From positions 20,708,001 to 20,772,000 of the forward strand of contig JBITNC010000001.1 of NCBI GenBank assembly GCA_050084985.1: a DNA stretch of 64,000 nucleotides, written 5' to 3'. The position numbers and the translations under genes were made by a program. The stretch comes from Nageia nagi. Its lineage: Eukaryota > Pinophyta. Below are positions 46,201 to 60,000 of the stretch, piece after piece; the stretch's first letter is position 1; every line of letters starts with the position of its first letter. The notes beneath the pieces are model-generated. The model ran no database searches, was not told where the DNA came from, and saw only the letters and a program-made list of their open reading frames with translations.

Positions 46201-49200
46201 TTTGAAAAAAAAAAAAGATATATATTGATGAATAGATTACAAAGAAACAAATATAATATTACAAGTTATGATAATGATATAAGATCATGCATGAGCTACT
46301 TTATGCTACCTATTAAATTAGTACAAAATATGGTAGAGGTAATGACATATGTTATTGTTAAGAAGTTTCCTTATGAAATATTCCTTGGAAGATCCTAGAT
46401 GCATCCCATGACATGCATACCATCTACTTTGCATAGAATTTTAAAATTTAACCATGAAGGATAAGAATATATTGTTGAAGCTGGAGAAGAAAATCCAAAT
46501 ATGATTAGATGAATTGGGAATACTATCATTTCCTATCAAGATATAGAGATCCAAGAAAATGAAGATTATGATGAAGAAGGTGACAACATATACAATCAAT
46601 TAGAAAGTAATTAAAGAGGAACTCAAGAATTTTGGTAGGCTAAAAACTATAAAGAAAGCCCAACATTTGCATTGACATTGACACCCATGCTCAAATCTAG
46701 ATGAATATTCATGCTTCCATACTTGTTCCAAATATGCAAAGGAATATTATCAATATGATGATGGTAGTAAAAAGAAGGTTTTGTATAATACTAATACCTC
46801 AAAATTCAAAATAGAGAGTAATGAGGAGAGAAAAATAGTAGCAACTTATGCCAAGGTTAATAAAAAAAAACTAGAGCCATGCAGTGTGTCATGCACCCTT
46901 GATCCTATAGTACATGGAATCTAGAAGATATAAAGGAAAATTTCTAAGAAAGTATGATAGGGAATTAAAGAGTTACATATAGTAATGTTCAATTCAAATG
47001 AAAGAAAGATGTAATTGGATCAAAGAATAGAACGAGTAACTTAGTTTCATATAAAAGTGATGAAGAATCAAGCTATAATATAGAGGATCAGATAATGAAT
47101 ATGGTGTAAGTGATCCATGAGTCCTATTAAAAGGTTAAAAATAATAGTAAGACATGTTCCCATGTTGTAATTAGTGTTAATGTTACCATTAGCACTTGTA
47201 TTGAGTAAAAAAATAAGGATTTCACTTACCCCATTCTAGAAAAGATAGTTACAAGGACTACTAATGTATTTGAAATGTATGATGTACTTCTACACATGAT
47301 AGGGGAACATTTTGAGTTCAAAAAGTACCATACTAAGAGATAAGGTAAAGTTCCATTCCATTATGATGCATATTTTGGAGAAGATATGGATGACATAGTA
47401 GGTTTTTCCCTTCTATACTAGCGTACTTTTATCTTTCCTCACTTATGAGTAGGCTAGGTATTTAGAGGTAGGTTTTTGTGTGTTGGTGACATGGTTTCTC
47501 TTATGGAATAAAAGGACTAGGGGTATTACCTAATATTTCTCAACCTAATGATGAAATACCTTGGTTGAGTGAGCCTCCAATTGAGTTACACATTGGTATG
47601 AAAGAGGTGCTAAGGATACTTTAGATTGGAAATGGAATCATTGGTGATAAGAAAAAGGTACCAATAATTCCTTATAAATTTTAAAGAAATATTTTCTTGG
47701 GAATACAATGATATGAATAGATTGGATCCTACCTTTTTTAGTTGTAATTTGGTTGTACATGAGGATTATATGCTTGTATAGTAGAAAAGAAAACCAATGC
47801 ACCCTAAGAACTCTTTACTAGTTAAGAAGAAAATAGATAAGTATCACAAAGTTAGTTTTATTGATCCTATTGATTATTCACCATGGTTAGCTAATATTGT
47901 TTCTATTATGAAACCTAATGAAAAATCAAATATTATTATAGAGATTTTAACAAGGCTTGTCCCAAAGAAAATTTCCCTTTGCCAAATATTGACGCAATTA
48001 TAGATTCAAATGTAGGTCATGAGATACTATCTTTCATGGGTGGTTTTTTAGGTTATAGTTAGATAAGAATAAACAAAGGGTATCAACACAAGACTACCTT
48101 CACTACATCTTGGGGAATATTTTGTTATGAACTGTTACACCAAAAGGTCAACTTGTTAGTGAATCCATATATCCAAGATCTTAACATTCCACCATGCTCT
48201 TCATCTAATGTCCTTGATAACTCTCACTCACGGTGGCTCTCACTTATGGAGGCTCTCACTAATAGTGGCTCTCACTCTAGAATTCCCTAGGTATCCCTTT
48301 CCACATTATCCCTTTCCATGGTAACCCTTTTTGGGGATTTGAACTTGGGATGTATGGCCTACTTTGATACCAAATGTTACAAAAAGTTACACCAAAAGGT
48401 TGACCTATTAGTGAATCTACACATGTAGAATCTTAACATATTTGTTTAGGTAGTCATGTCCTTTAGCTTGAAGAATGTGGGAGCCACATACCAAAGAGAA
48501 ATGGTAACTATATTTCATTATCTTATTCATAAATTTGTTAAAGTATATAATGATGATTATTCTTGCTAAATATAAGAAAAGAGAGAATAATTTAGAATAT
48601 TTAAGAATTATCTTTGAAAGAATGAGATAGTTCAATCTGAGGCTTAATCCCAAGAAGTATATTTTTGGAGTATCAAGTGGCAAATTTCTAAGTTACATTG
48701 TATCTAGAAGATAAATAGAAATTGATCCCAAAAAGGTCAAATCCATCATGGACATTCCTCTACCTAAAAATATCAAGCAACTTAGAAGCTTATAAGGGAA
48801 ACTACAAGCAATCATGAGATTCATAGCGTAATTGGCAAATAGGATAGCTCCACTTTCCTACTTACTCAAGAAAGAAAACAACCATGTTTGGATTGAATAA
48901 TGTTAGAAACCATTTTATCATATCAAAATGTACTTATTAAATCCTTCTATTTTGTAGCTAGTTGATCATGAAAGGCCTTTATATTTATACATTTCAGCTA
49001 CAAGTCATATACATTGGGAACTATTTTAGTGCAAATTAACAATGAAAATAAAGATAGAGTTATACAGTATTTGTCCAAAACTTTTTAAGATGCATAAATA
49101 ATATATGCTCTAATTGGGAAGTTATATTATGCCATTTTCTATACTACTCAAAAGTTAAGACATTACATGATTACAAACACCACTTATGTGGTAGCTCAAG

Positions 49201-50115
49201 TTAAATTATTGAGGTATTTGTTATTCAAGCCTCAATTACAAGGTATACCATCCAAATGGATAATGGATTTAAAATAATTTGATCTTATTTATATGCATCA
49301 AAAGGAAATCAAAGGATAGGTTATAGTAGATATGATGGATGAGGCACCATGCGATAGTTCTACAACAAACAAAAACTTATTTCAATATGAACTTGTGAAA
49401 TTAGTTGAGCAAGTGGAAGATAAAAAGTGGACACTTTACTTTGATGGTGCTAAGTGCTTACAAAGGGGAATGGGCATGTATTGTATTGGTATCTCATAAA
49501 GGTGATATGATTCGTATGGACTACAAATTACATTTTGACTATACTAACAACATGGTTGAGTATGAAGCTTTAATCTTGGGATTAAATGCTACCATCAACC
49601 TTGGTATCAAGTAGTTATAGGTTTATGATGACTCATAGCTTGTTATCAATCAAATAAGTGAAATATACAATATAAAAGATGAAAATTTTCAACCATACAA
49701 ATACTTAGTGATAAGGATGATCCAAATATGCTTTATACAAATAAAATTTGAGAATATACCAAGGAATAGTAACAAATTTGTTAATGTCATCAAAAATACC
49801 ACTTCTTTGACACCTATATCAATTAAAGATGAAGAAACTATTTTCAAAATCAACATCTAAGGAATAGCTCTTTTGTAGATGAAACTAACTCCAATATATT
49901 CTTTTAGAAGGAACCATTTGTATGTGTTATCCTACCATTGCATGAGTGGTATCTTGATATTATATAAAACTACTTAAAATATGGAAAGATCCTAGATTCA
50001 TCTCAAAGCAAGTTTCTCAAATGAATACTTAAATGCATGGCAACAAGGTATTTCATTATTGGTGATATTATTTGCAAAAGATCTTTTGATGGTACTTTAC
50101 TTAAGATCTTTTGAT
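46200..50115 (+). pseudogene. Ty3/gypsy pol, Tat-like lineage (gypsy A), truncated and degenerate
   Basis: Plus-strand gypsy remnant. A protease-region segment reads CIPSTLHRILKFNHEG near 46420. RT starts with FSWEYNDMNRLDPTF (47692 onward) and NLVVHED, then MHPKNS and SPWLANIVSIMKPNEKS. The DNFPLPNID-type segment is near 47970, and MGGFLGYSQIRINKGYQHKT near 48035. RT is interrupted at 48133-48438 and resumes SFSLKNVGATYQREMV; its YVDD reads YNDD. The first RNase H ends KLRHYMITNTTYVVAQVKLL. A second, archaeal-type RNase H (WTLYFDGAK; NNMVEYEALILGLNATINLG) at 49425-49850 places it in the Tat lineage. Integrase stops after its zinc region (GDIICKRSFDGTLLKIF) at about 50115. Confidence 0.8.
48133..48438 (-). 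mobile_element. TRIM-like miniature LTR element inside gypsy A
   Basis: A 306-bp insert splits the gypsy RT reading between FCYEL and the SFSLKN block. Its ends are direct repeats, 48133-48186 (54 bp) and 48375-48438 (64 bp, with a 10-bp internal duplication), each starting TGTTAC and ending TTAACA on the plus strand. On the minus strand the right repeat is followed by TTTGGTATCAAAGTAGGCC, which resembles the initiator tRNA-Met primer binding site. The interior, which has no coding capacity, holds four copies of GGCTCTCACT. A clean 5-bp duplication is not seen; host sequence ATATTTTGTTATGA before and ATATTTGTTTAGG after look like a longer, decayed one. Confidence 0.65.
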
Positions 50116-51050
50116 CTGTAATTACCATATGCTTATAGCATACTCGAATCCTCACTTACAAATTTAAAAATGAAAATAAATTCACCATGTCACCCATCAT
50201 GATTCATGTATTTTTATAAAATTGATCTAATAGTGAAAAACAACAAATATAAATCAACTTCAACTATACACACATCAATTTGGCATAGATATTTACCCTG
50301 GTTCACCCATTATGGGCTAACCCAACATGGAATGGGAGCACTTCTTATTATTTATGGAACATTACAATGTGTACATATACAATAGAGAAATTACCATCAA
50401 AATGATAGCAATACATCCTCCTACATTCCTTTGTAACACTCCTATAATAAGAGAATACAATTTATAAGATAACTCTTAGTATTCCTTCAAATCCTCTCCA
50501 ACCCTACCACAATGAAGAGGATAGCCTCAAATAGTCTCAAATATGAATTGTAGATGATAGTTGAACTATATAGGATATTTTACTATCTAATTGACTCTAT
50601 ACCTTAACATTCCTTTAACAACTCATCTAAACATATGGCATCAGTGCTTTAAATTATTTGCCAACATGGTACGGATGCTCTTCTTCATATATAATTAGAC
50701 CTCCAAATTTTAGAATTTAGCTAACCTCTAAGCAAAAAAATCTTTGGGATAATTTCTTCTTCTAAATATATCAACCTTCACTTGATCCATTTTGGATCAC
50801 ACATTCCCAATAGAGAAGCATTGAATCCCATGAATGCTTATGGAACAAAGATGAAGATACAACTCCTCCACTCTAGATTTCTCCATTTGCTTAGCTTTCT
50901 TAGGTATTTGACCTTTTATTCCAACCAACCATAGTTTAATTTCACCCCTTATTATAGCATGAACCCTCTTTTTAGTATAGATGCCTCCTTGAGTTCATCC
51001 ATGATATGAGGAGCTAAGTCATCAAGAGAGGCAAAATCTGATCTATATTT
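50116..51050. other. Possible 3' LTR region of gypsy B
   Basis: Non-coding sequence between gypsy A and the 3' end of the minus-strand gypsy B. On the minus strand 50690-50225 looks like an LTR R/U5 region (near 50350-50290 it reads GGTTAGCCCATAATGGGTGA). No paired LTR or terminal motif is available to prove it. Confidence 0.35.
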
Positions 51051-53125
51051 TCTTCATCTTCAGTTAACATGGATGGCTCATATAATTTCAAGTTCTCCAC
51101 ATTCACAACTAGATATATATTCATATATGTAGGTAGATTAAATATAAATGCATTCTCACTCACTTTCTACACAATTTTAAATGATCCATACCTTATAGAT
51201 TTCAACTACTTAGTTGGGCCTTACAACCTCTCCTTACTGAGATACAACCAAACATTATCTCTTACATGAAACTTATGGTCAACCCTATGATTATCATGCT
51301 TCAACTTATACTTATCTTGTCTTGCCTTAAGTTGCTCTTGGAATTTCAAATGAATTTGCTTAATCTTTTCCATAAATGCTTTAGATTGCTTTTCCTCCTT
51401 CATAAGTTAATCTCCTTCATACTTTTGTTGATCAAATACATAATCAAAAGGTGAGATGGAAAATAACCAAAAAAAGACTCAAATGGACTCTTATCAGTAG
51501 AAGAATGGATTTTCCTATTATATGAGTGTTGGATATACTAAATATGCTTATCCTAATACTTAGGATGCTTACTATAATATCCTCTCAAGAGTTGAACTAT
51601 TATATTATTCATCACTTTAGTTTATCCATCTATTTGAGGATGAAAGGAAGTACTTATTTTCAACCTTATGTCCATATTCTCCCATAAACTAGTCCAAAAG
51701 TTTCCCAAAAATATATTATACCTATCTAAAAAAAATAGAAGTAGGAAACCCAAAATGAACCCAAACATGAGAAAATAATAAATTTATAGCATCTTATCCT
51801 ATAATATTCTTCTTACATGGAATTAAAACATACATATTACTAAATCTATCCACCACAACATACAAATAGTCATATCCTTTCTTATACATAGGAAAAACCC
51901 TAATAAAATTCATTAATATACATTCCCAAGAATGGTTTGGTATTGGAAGTGGTTGATATAAACCCAATTTTCTATTACTAGGATTACTTGTGCAACATAA
52001 TGAACCCTCTAATGTACTTTTCAACTTGCTCTTGCATCTTGGGCCAATACATATATCTTTACAAATTATGTAATATCTTTTGAACCCTAAAATGCCTAGC
52101 TATTTTGGATATGTGAGTTTCTCTAATCAATCCAACTCTCTTCCCTTTAGGAACATATAATGCATTAAAATGATAAATAAGTCCATTTTACAAATGAAAA
52201 TCATCCATACCTTTACAATTAGATATAAATGGAGTTAACCTCTGATAAACCTCTTTGAAAGTAGGATCATAAACATATGCCTCTAAAAATGCCTCTAAGA
52301 TAAAAGGAATAAATTACATGATAGTAATTGAATTCATTATCACCTCATTGTATAACATGGATTCCATAGAGATAGAATTGAATGGTGTTGATGTTTGGAA
52401 ATCATATTTGTAATCTTATTCTAGCCACCCTTCTTATACTTGATAATCAGGTGAAATTGCTATAAAAACTCATCAATCTAAAGTGCCTAGTTTGTTGCAA
52501 CTTTGATTGAGATTGTAAATACTTCAATGGCTGATGATTAATATGTATGACCATCTCTTTACCCATGAAGTAATGCTTCTACTTCTTTACTACCTAGACC
52601 AATACATATGGCTCCTTATCATATGCAAGATAATTCAAAATTGCCCCACTAAACTTTTCAAAATAGTAATAAATTGATTTTAACTCCTTGTAACAAAATT
52701 GTCCCCATAGCATAATCACTTGCATTAGTCTCAACTTCAAATGATTTTTGCAAATAAGGAAGTACTAAAATAGGTGTATTAATAATTTTTTTCTTCAAAA
52801 TCTCAAAATATGATTATTGTTTATTTCCTCATTGAAGCAATATTGTTTAGTAACATCATGTAAGGCTGAAGTAATATGAGAGAAATCAGCAATAAATTTT
52901 ATTAAATACTTGTCAACACCTAAAAAACTCCTTACTTTAGTGACATTACATGGCTCAAGCCAATGTAATATAGAACTAACCTTTTTAGGATCAATTTTAA
53001 GTTGTTCACAACCAATAACATGGCCTAAAAAAACCAATGACTTCTTACCAAACCCACACTTCTTCATCTTTAAAAGAAGCTTCTCCTTATATGAGATCAT
53101 TTGTCCAAGGATGTTTTAACAAATG
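51050..53125 (-). pseudogene. Ty3/gypsy pol, 3' part (gypsy B), truncated
   Basis: Minus-strand gypsy remnant. From 53119 it reads LLLKMKKCGFGKKSLVFLGH and IDPKKVSSILHWLEP then VRSFLGVDKYLIKFIADFSH: the RT thumb after the catalytic box. A weak RNase H lies at 52800-52400 (VIHINHQPLKYLQSQSKLQQ). Integrase survives at 52024-51794 as LGLYQPLPIPNHSWECILMN and GYDYLYVVVDRFSNMYVLIP, and its C-terminal part at 51403-51221 as LKARQDKYKLKHDNHRVDHK and VWLYLSKERL. No chromodomain is visible. The RT N-terminal half, protease and gag are absent; the match stops abruptly at about 53125, where a plus-strand gypsy begins. Confidence 0.8.
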
Positions 53126-53129
53126 TCAA

Positions 53130-56100
53130 TGAAAGGGTAGGTTTTAGGTCATTATGAACAAGGGCCTTGATATACAATTGATATCTACTATCAATTATCA
53201 ATTGATAAAAAAGGATTGGGTTACAATGGTAAGAATAAAAAGAAACCTCATCATGAAATAGTCAACATATAATAAAATAATCTTGAGTATGAGGAACCAT
53301 ATGAAGACTTTGAATGGATACAAAATCAAGATAATCTAGAATTTGAAGTGTTAATACCAAAAAATTTATTCTCCAACATTATTCAATTAACATAGTTAAA
53401 ATAGAAGAAATATCTAATTTGAGTTCAAAAAATATATCCTTTAACTGGTTTGAAGTGATGATTTTGGACCATTAAGTCCCTCAAACTTAAGTAGGTTTTC
53501 ATCATACTTCATGCTAGATGAGGATATTATAGATTTTACACTCATTTCCAAATAATCCACAATACAAGAGTTCAAATATATAAATAGTATACTTCAAACC
53601 TCTGAATTCATGATAAATATGACTTTAGATGATCAAGATTTAGGTGAAAATGATGAATACAACCAAAGTGATAAAAATGGATTCTAGTACCAAATCAATT
53701 GGAACAAGGGTCTCATATCTTAATTGAAGAAACTATCGAGATAAATTTAAGTGATGTAATAATCCAAAGATCATTCAATTAGGAAAATCACTAAATGAGG
53801 ATGAGATACTATAATTTGTATAGATACTTAAATAAAAATTAAAAAAAAAATTCATGGTTATATGCTAATATATTGAGATTACATTCAAACATGGTGGTGC
53901 ATAATCTAGGTATTAAGGAGGATGCTAATCTAATTAAACAAAAGTTATGCAAGATGCATCCCATAATATCCTTAATGATAAAAGAAGAACTATAAAAACT
54001 CTTAGAATCAAAATTCATACACTCCATTGATTACTTTAATTGGATTTCCAACATGGTGCTAGTTACAAAATCAAATGGGAAGATTTTTATATGCATGAAT
54101 TTTAGAGACTTAAATAAATATTACCCTAAAGATGATTTTCCTTTACCAAACATTGATAATTTAGTTGATTCTACTATTATACATGAAATGCTATCTCTTA
54201 TGGATAAAGTTTTAGGGTATAATCAAATAAAAGTAGCATTGGAAGATCAACATAAAATAACTTTTATAACACCTTGGGGAACCTTTTGTTATAAAGTAAT
54301 GCCCTTAAGCCTAAAGAATGTGAAAGCTAATTACCAAAGGGAAATGACATATATTTTTCATGATTACATGCATGATATTATGGAAGATTAAGTAGATGAT
54401 GTATTAGACAAATCTAAAACCAAAGCATACCATCCAAATGTACTAATGAAGATGTTTGATAGATTGTTGGAACATAATATTTGACTAAATCCTAAGAAAT
54501 ATGTTTTTGGGGTCACTTTAGAAAAATTATTAGGCTTTATTATTTCCAAATGATGAATCCAATTAGACCCAAATAAGATAAAATCAATAGTGAATATGCC
54601 TCCTCCTTAAAATATAAAACAATTACAAAACCTACGAGGCAAATTACAAGCTATAAGATACTTTATATAGCAATTATCTGACAAGTGTAAACCATTTAAC
54701 AAATTGTTAAAAAAGGGGATTATATTTAACTAGAGAAATTAACAACAAGAATCATTTGGTGAAATAAAATATTATCTTTCATCACATCCAATTTTAGTTC
54801 CACCTATGGAAGGGGATCCATTCCTACTCTACTCATTGACTACATAATCCACATTAGAAACTATGCTTGCTCAAAATAATGAAAATAATAAGGACCAAGA
54901 TATATATTATCTCAATAAAACCTTAATTAGTTATGAAATTAAGTATGCATATATTAAAAAACTATGTTTAGCAATAGTCTTCACAATAAAGAAGCTTAGA
55001 CATTATATGATAAATCATACTATTTACATAATTACCAAAGTAGATCTATTAAAATATATGATGAAAAACTTACCAAAATACAATAATATCTAAATGGATT
55101 ATACATTTAATATAATTTTATCAACAATTAATAAATCAAAAATTAATTAAATATCAATTCATAGTTGATTATCTTGTTGAAGCACCACTACATGATGACA
55201 GACTACTCATCATCGAATTACTAGGGGAACATATTTTCCAATTAGATGAGATAGAAATTCTTATTAATTCTGAAGAAGAGTGGGATATGATAATTTTTTT
55301 GATATATATCAATGCAAAAAAATTGGATGTGTCAATGTTGTATTCATAATGTCATAAATATTTCCTATACCATATTCCTTCAAACTCAACTTTCCATGTA
55401 CAAATAACAACATTGAATATGAAGCCTTAATACTAGCTATAAAGACTAACATAAAATTTAAGCTAAGAAAATTCAAATTTATTAGCAATTCATTGTTATT
55501 TATGAATTAGGTTAAAGGGATTTTCCAATGTAAATAACCTTTACTCCAAGAATATAAAAAGTTGATGGATACACTATTACAATCATTTGACAAATATGAC
55601 CTAAAGGTGGCATTGAATTAAACTAACAAGTTTTTTGATGCTATGGATTCAATTACATATTTAATATCTAGGAACCCTCATCAACAACCATTCACATTTA
55701 AATAATCCAAATCACCTAAACTTCATTAGATATGGATAGAGTGGAACATGTGGTTCTTGACATTATAATGAAAGATAAAAATTTATGGCATATCTAGTTA
55801 GTTAAATTCTTAAGAGATGGATTCTTACCCATCAATTTAACAAAATTGGCTAAGAAGGCATTCAAATTAAAATTTTCTCATTATTGTATGTTAGGGGATA
55901 TTCTTTATCATAGGGGTTTTGATAGGATATTATTTAGATGTCTAGAATGGGCATATCCACAAATTGTAATTTTATGTACACATGATAGAATATGTGGATG
56001 ACATTTTATTGGTCCCATAATCACAAAATAATTAATGTGCAAGGTGTATTATTGGAATACTATGGAACTTTATTCTATTGAATATATTAAAAAATTCTTC

Positions 56101-57045
56101 AAATATCAACAACATTCTAATTTGTTTAACCAATCATTGTAAGCATTGCAACCCATGCAATATCTATGGCCATTATAGAGATGGACACTAGATCTTATAG
56201 ATTATATATCTCCTACTTACTCAAGAGGTAATAAATTTTTATTAATAGCTACAAACTATTTCACAAAATGGGTCAAATATATTCCTATAATCTTTATAAA
56301 AGGATCCAAAATATCAGAATTCATAGAATATCATATCATTTATCATTTTGGAATCTCCACTCAAATCATCATAGACAATAGGAAGAATTTCAAAAACAAG
56401 GAATTACTAGCCTTATGTAAATGATACCATATTAGAATTAGCTTTTTGAAATTACCCTCAAGGGAATGGACAAGTTGAGGCCACAAATAAAACTATTCCA
56501 ATAATTCCTCTTAAAATAATTAACAATTCTCATAGAGACTAGAATGTGAGAATCTCACATACTTTATGGGCCTATCACACTAGTATTAGGACTCCTATAG
56601 GGGAAACCCCATTTTCTCTAATTTATGGGGAAGAAGTAGTTTTTCCCTTGTAAATAGAAAATCCATCTTTATGAATTGCTCAACAAGATTACATTATAGA
56701 TGAGGTACCTCACCAAACATGCTTGGATCAATTATTATTATTAGATGAAAGATGATTTCCTACATTAGAACATATGCATACTTATCAAAATCATATTAAA
56801 TGAGATTTTGATAAAAAGGGTTAAAATTTATGAATTCAACATAGGAGACTTAGTACTTAAATAAAATAAACAAACTTCATGGATGGAATGAAAATTTCAT
56901 TATAAATTTGCCCCTAATTGTTTAGGATCTTATATAATCAAAAGAAAATTTAGTTCAGGAGCATATCACTTAGCTAACATAGAAGGAAATGAAGAATGTG
57001 ATCCAATAAACATCATGCATCTTTGTTATTTTTATAGTTAAAATT
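53130..57045 (+). pseudogene. Ty3/gypsy pol, Tat-like lineage (gypsy C), degenerate
   Basis: Plus-strand pol. A glycine-rich segment, KKGLGYNGKNKKKP, lies near 53210. RT is the clearest part: MVLVTKSNGKIFICMNFRDL and DDFPLPNID in 54053-54170, TFITPWGTFCYKVMPLSLKN near 54260, and the catalytic YVDD with its Tyr replaced by a stop near 54390. RNase H ends KLRHYMINHTIYIITKVDLL (near 55000). A second RNase H follows (NNNIEYEALILAIKTNIKFK, near 55405), the Tat hallmark. Integrase extends from about 55790 to 57040 (NGQVEATNKT; HTLWAYHTSIRTPIGETPFS). More than thirty stops by eye. No LTR was identified. Confidence 0.8.
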
Positions 57046-60000
57046 TGTTTATATGCTTTGTATATATTGTAAATATATAGTTAAATATATTAAAAGTTAT
57101 ACAATGAAATCATAAAAATAAATGGATTTAACAAATGTTAAGTAAAATGAACAAGAGTTTTAATGTATAATTGGAAAGAAGAGGATACAAAAAATATCAT
57201 GGTTTAAAAAGCTTAGGTATTTTGAGGATCGACCTATATCCTAACTTATAGAATTTACTTTCCAAAGATCATGAAATTTTCTTCAATTACCTATCAACAT
57301 ACAAAGAGATCTAGCCTTGAAACATTATCCAAGTAAATTTGATGGATGGAAAATCTATGTTAAACATACAATCTTGATATAAATTTAGATAGAGTTGTGG
57401 ATTTTTTAGGCTATTTGCATTATCAATAACAAATACACAAGATAAATTGTTTATGCTTATATTGGTCTACAACTACACCTAGAATTGTACTAAATCATTA
57501 TTTCAATAATTTGGTGTTAGATATTGCAATTCATAATCCACAAAATCTATTTGAAATATTAGAATGGATAAATCATCTTACTGGAGACCTATGTCATTAG
57601 AAACAAATATATAACTTCTATGCCATGTTTGAATCCAAACCTCAAAACTAAGAAGAGATTAAAAAAAAGATTATTCAACCATTTTCTTGATTTAATTCAA
57701 GTTTTCTTCTCTCTTATTTTTGTAATCATCAAGGGAAAATTTAAATAATGAAAAGACTAGAAATCCCAAAATAAATGTATTTTCAATTTGATTACATTAT
57801 CCAAAATTTCATAGATATAAATAAAGGAGATGTTTATATAAAGTTACTTTGAAAAATTTCTTCTACACTTATTACTCATTTTCTTGATTTATCAAGAGAA
57901 ATGCAATTAATGATAGCCATGAAATATTTTGAAAACCATACATAAAATGCATGGGAATTTAAAATAAATGATTCAAAAGTGGTAATCGAAGTTAAGGCAC
58001 AAGAAATATGGATGGAACAAGAATATGAAATAAATTCATTACAATGGTTCCATTGATATTGGCCTTACAATAAACCCAAAATTTTGAAGATATCAATATC
58101 AAATTTATGGGACATTCTTTCTTCCAAATTGCAATTGTTTCTGATCAAGTATTATCCTATATCATCCCATCTTTCATAAATAACAAAATTATGTACAACT
58201 ATAGTTCATTTTTGAGTAAAAAAATATTATGTAAATAACCCTCTAAATATAAAAACATGATTTGAATGATTATTAAATGCCTTTATGAAAGGAAGTGAAT
58301 TAAGAAGGCTAGTTAGAAATGTTATTTAAAGATTACTGATAGTAGGAATACCATCATCACTGTAGGGAGTCTCATTCCATAGTTCTTGTTATTGACCTCT
58401 CCACTAACACCAATACCACCACCACCTATTTAGTTATGCCCTACATATATATATTCCTCTTTTATGCTCCCTAAGGTACATAATAAAGCTTCAACTTCAT
58501 TTATAGAATCTAAGAGAGTCATTAGAAAGTTTAAGCTAAAACCTATACCATCACCTATGTTAACACCTCCATCACTTGTTTTGTATCCCATTTGCTTCCA
58601 ATCATCCATTCTCAAACATGTATCTCTTCACCTTTGATTGATACCTCCTTACTATTACCACTTGAGTCATGGACATTGGGTCATTCATAATAAATCCATA
58701 CACCAATTCCATTTGAGGATTATAAATCATTTGTGTCATGTTAAAGAAAAAATAAAAATATTAAATATATATATATAAAAATGATAAAAAAATAATGTCT
58801 TTTACATATGTGTTGTAATTATATCACTTAAAATCATTGCATTCTTACAACTTATTTTCATGCAAATGAAAGCTTCATATATATTATGTTTATATAGACT
58901 TGTATAATCTCTAAAATTTGCATATAATATTGCATATGTCCAAGTACATTCAACACACATACATCATGATTCATCCTCATTGTGTTTTTGGACCCACAAA
59001 CCAATGTTTAGTTTATCTATATCACATTCCATCCATTCCTTAGAATTTTTCTTCCTTTCACACCACACATTGACCTTATACATTCCCTAGAACTCATATA
59101 GAGAGTCACACCCCATCATTAGATATAGATACAAACCATTTTTGCAATTTTCTTGATGGTTTTCAACATAAAATCCTATCTATGGAAGTATTTTTGAGTA
59201 TTTTTAATAGATCCAATTGAGCCTATCATGCCCTCAAAAGGTCCTTTTGGGTGAGCGTTACCATTGATCATGAACCATGTTGGGGAACCTACTTAATTTA
59301 TGACATACCTAATGAAGAGTTTCTCCAAACCTCATCCACTTATTTTTTAGACCAAAATTCATATGGAGGATTACAATCAACATCTATGTCAATACAATCT
59401 TATGTTGACTCATTACATTCTATGGACCACCATAATTACACCCTCATAAGTCATTCAAAGTACTTACCATCACCCATATAATAGCACAAAATATTTTATA
59501 TTGGGATTCTATATTTTCTATTTCTATCACTCATCATACAACACACTGGTCTGTTAGTCATGCCATATGTATGCTATGTCATTTGCACCCCACCTCTCAT
59601 TATTAGTTATTGAAATCCTTTATATGATATGGATTTAATCATGAAGAGTTAGATGAGGAATAATATATCATAAAATACAAAAAAATCATAAAATACAAAA
59701 ATTTATGAATATATATAAGTATTATATACTCAAAAATTATAGTTGTAAAGCATCTTGGCTATTTGAGGTATCACCCTATGTATCCATACCATATCATTAT
59801 GTTCATTTTATTTTTTCTATTACTTACATAATCATAAAACTATTAAGTATCAAACATGATGATTATAGTAACTTACCAAGTTATATATGAAAATTGTTAT
59901 AGCCAAAAAATAATAATAATATATTAAATTAGGGTTATTTATGGTATATTCAATTAACCATTTTAACCATAAAATAATAGAAAAATAATAATACAGATGA

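Noticed and set aside
50225-50690. Confident LTR call for gypsy B
   Set aside because: No paired copy, primer site or target duplication is visible, so it is reported only as a possible LTR region.
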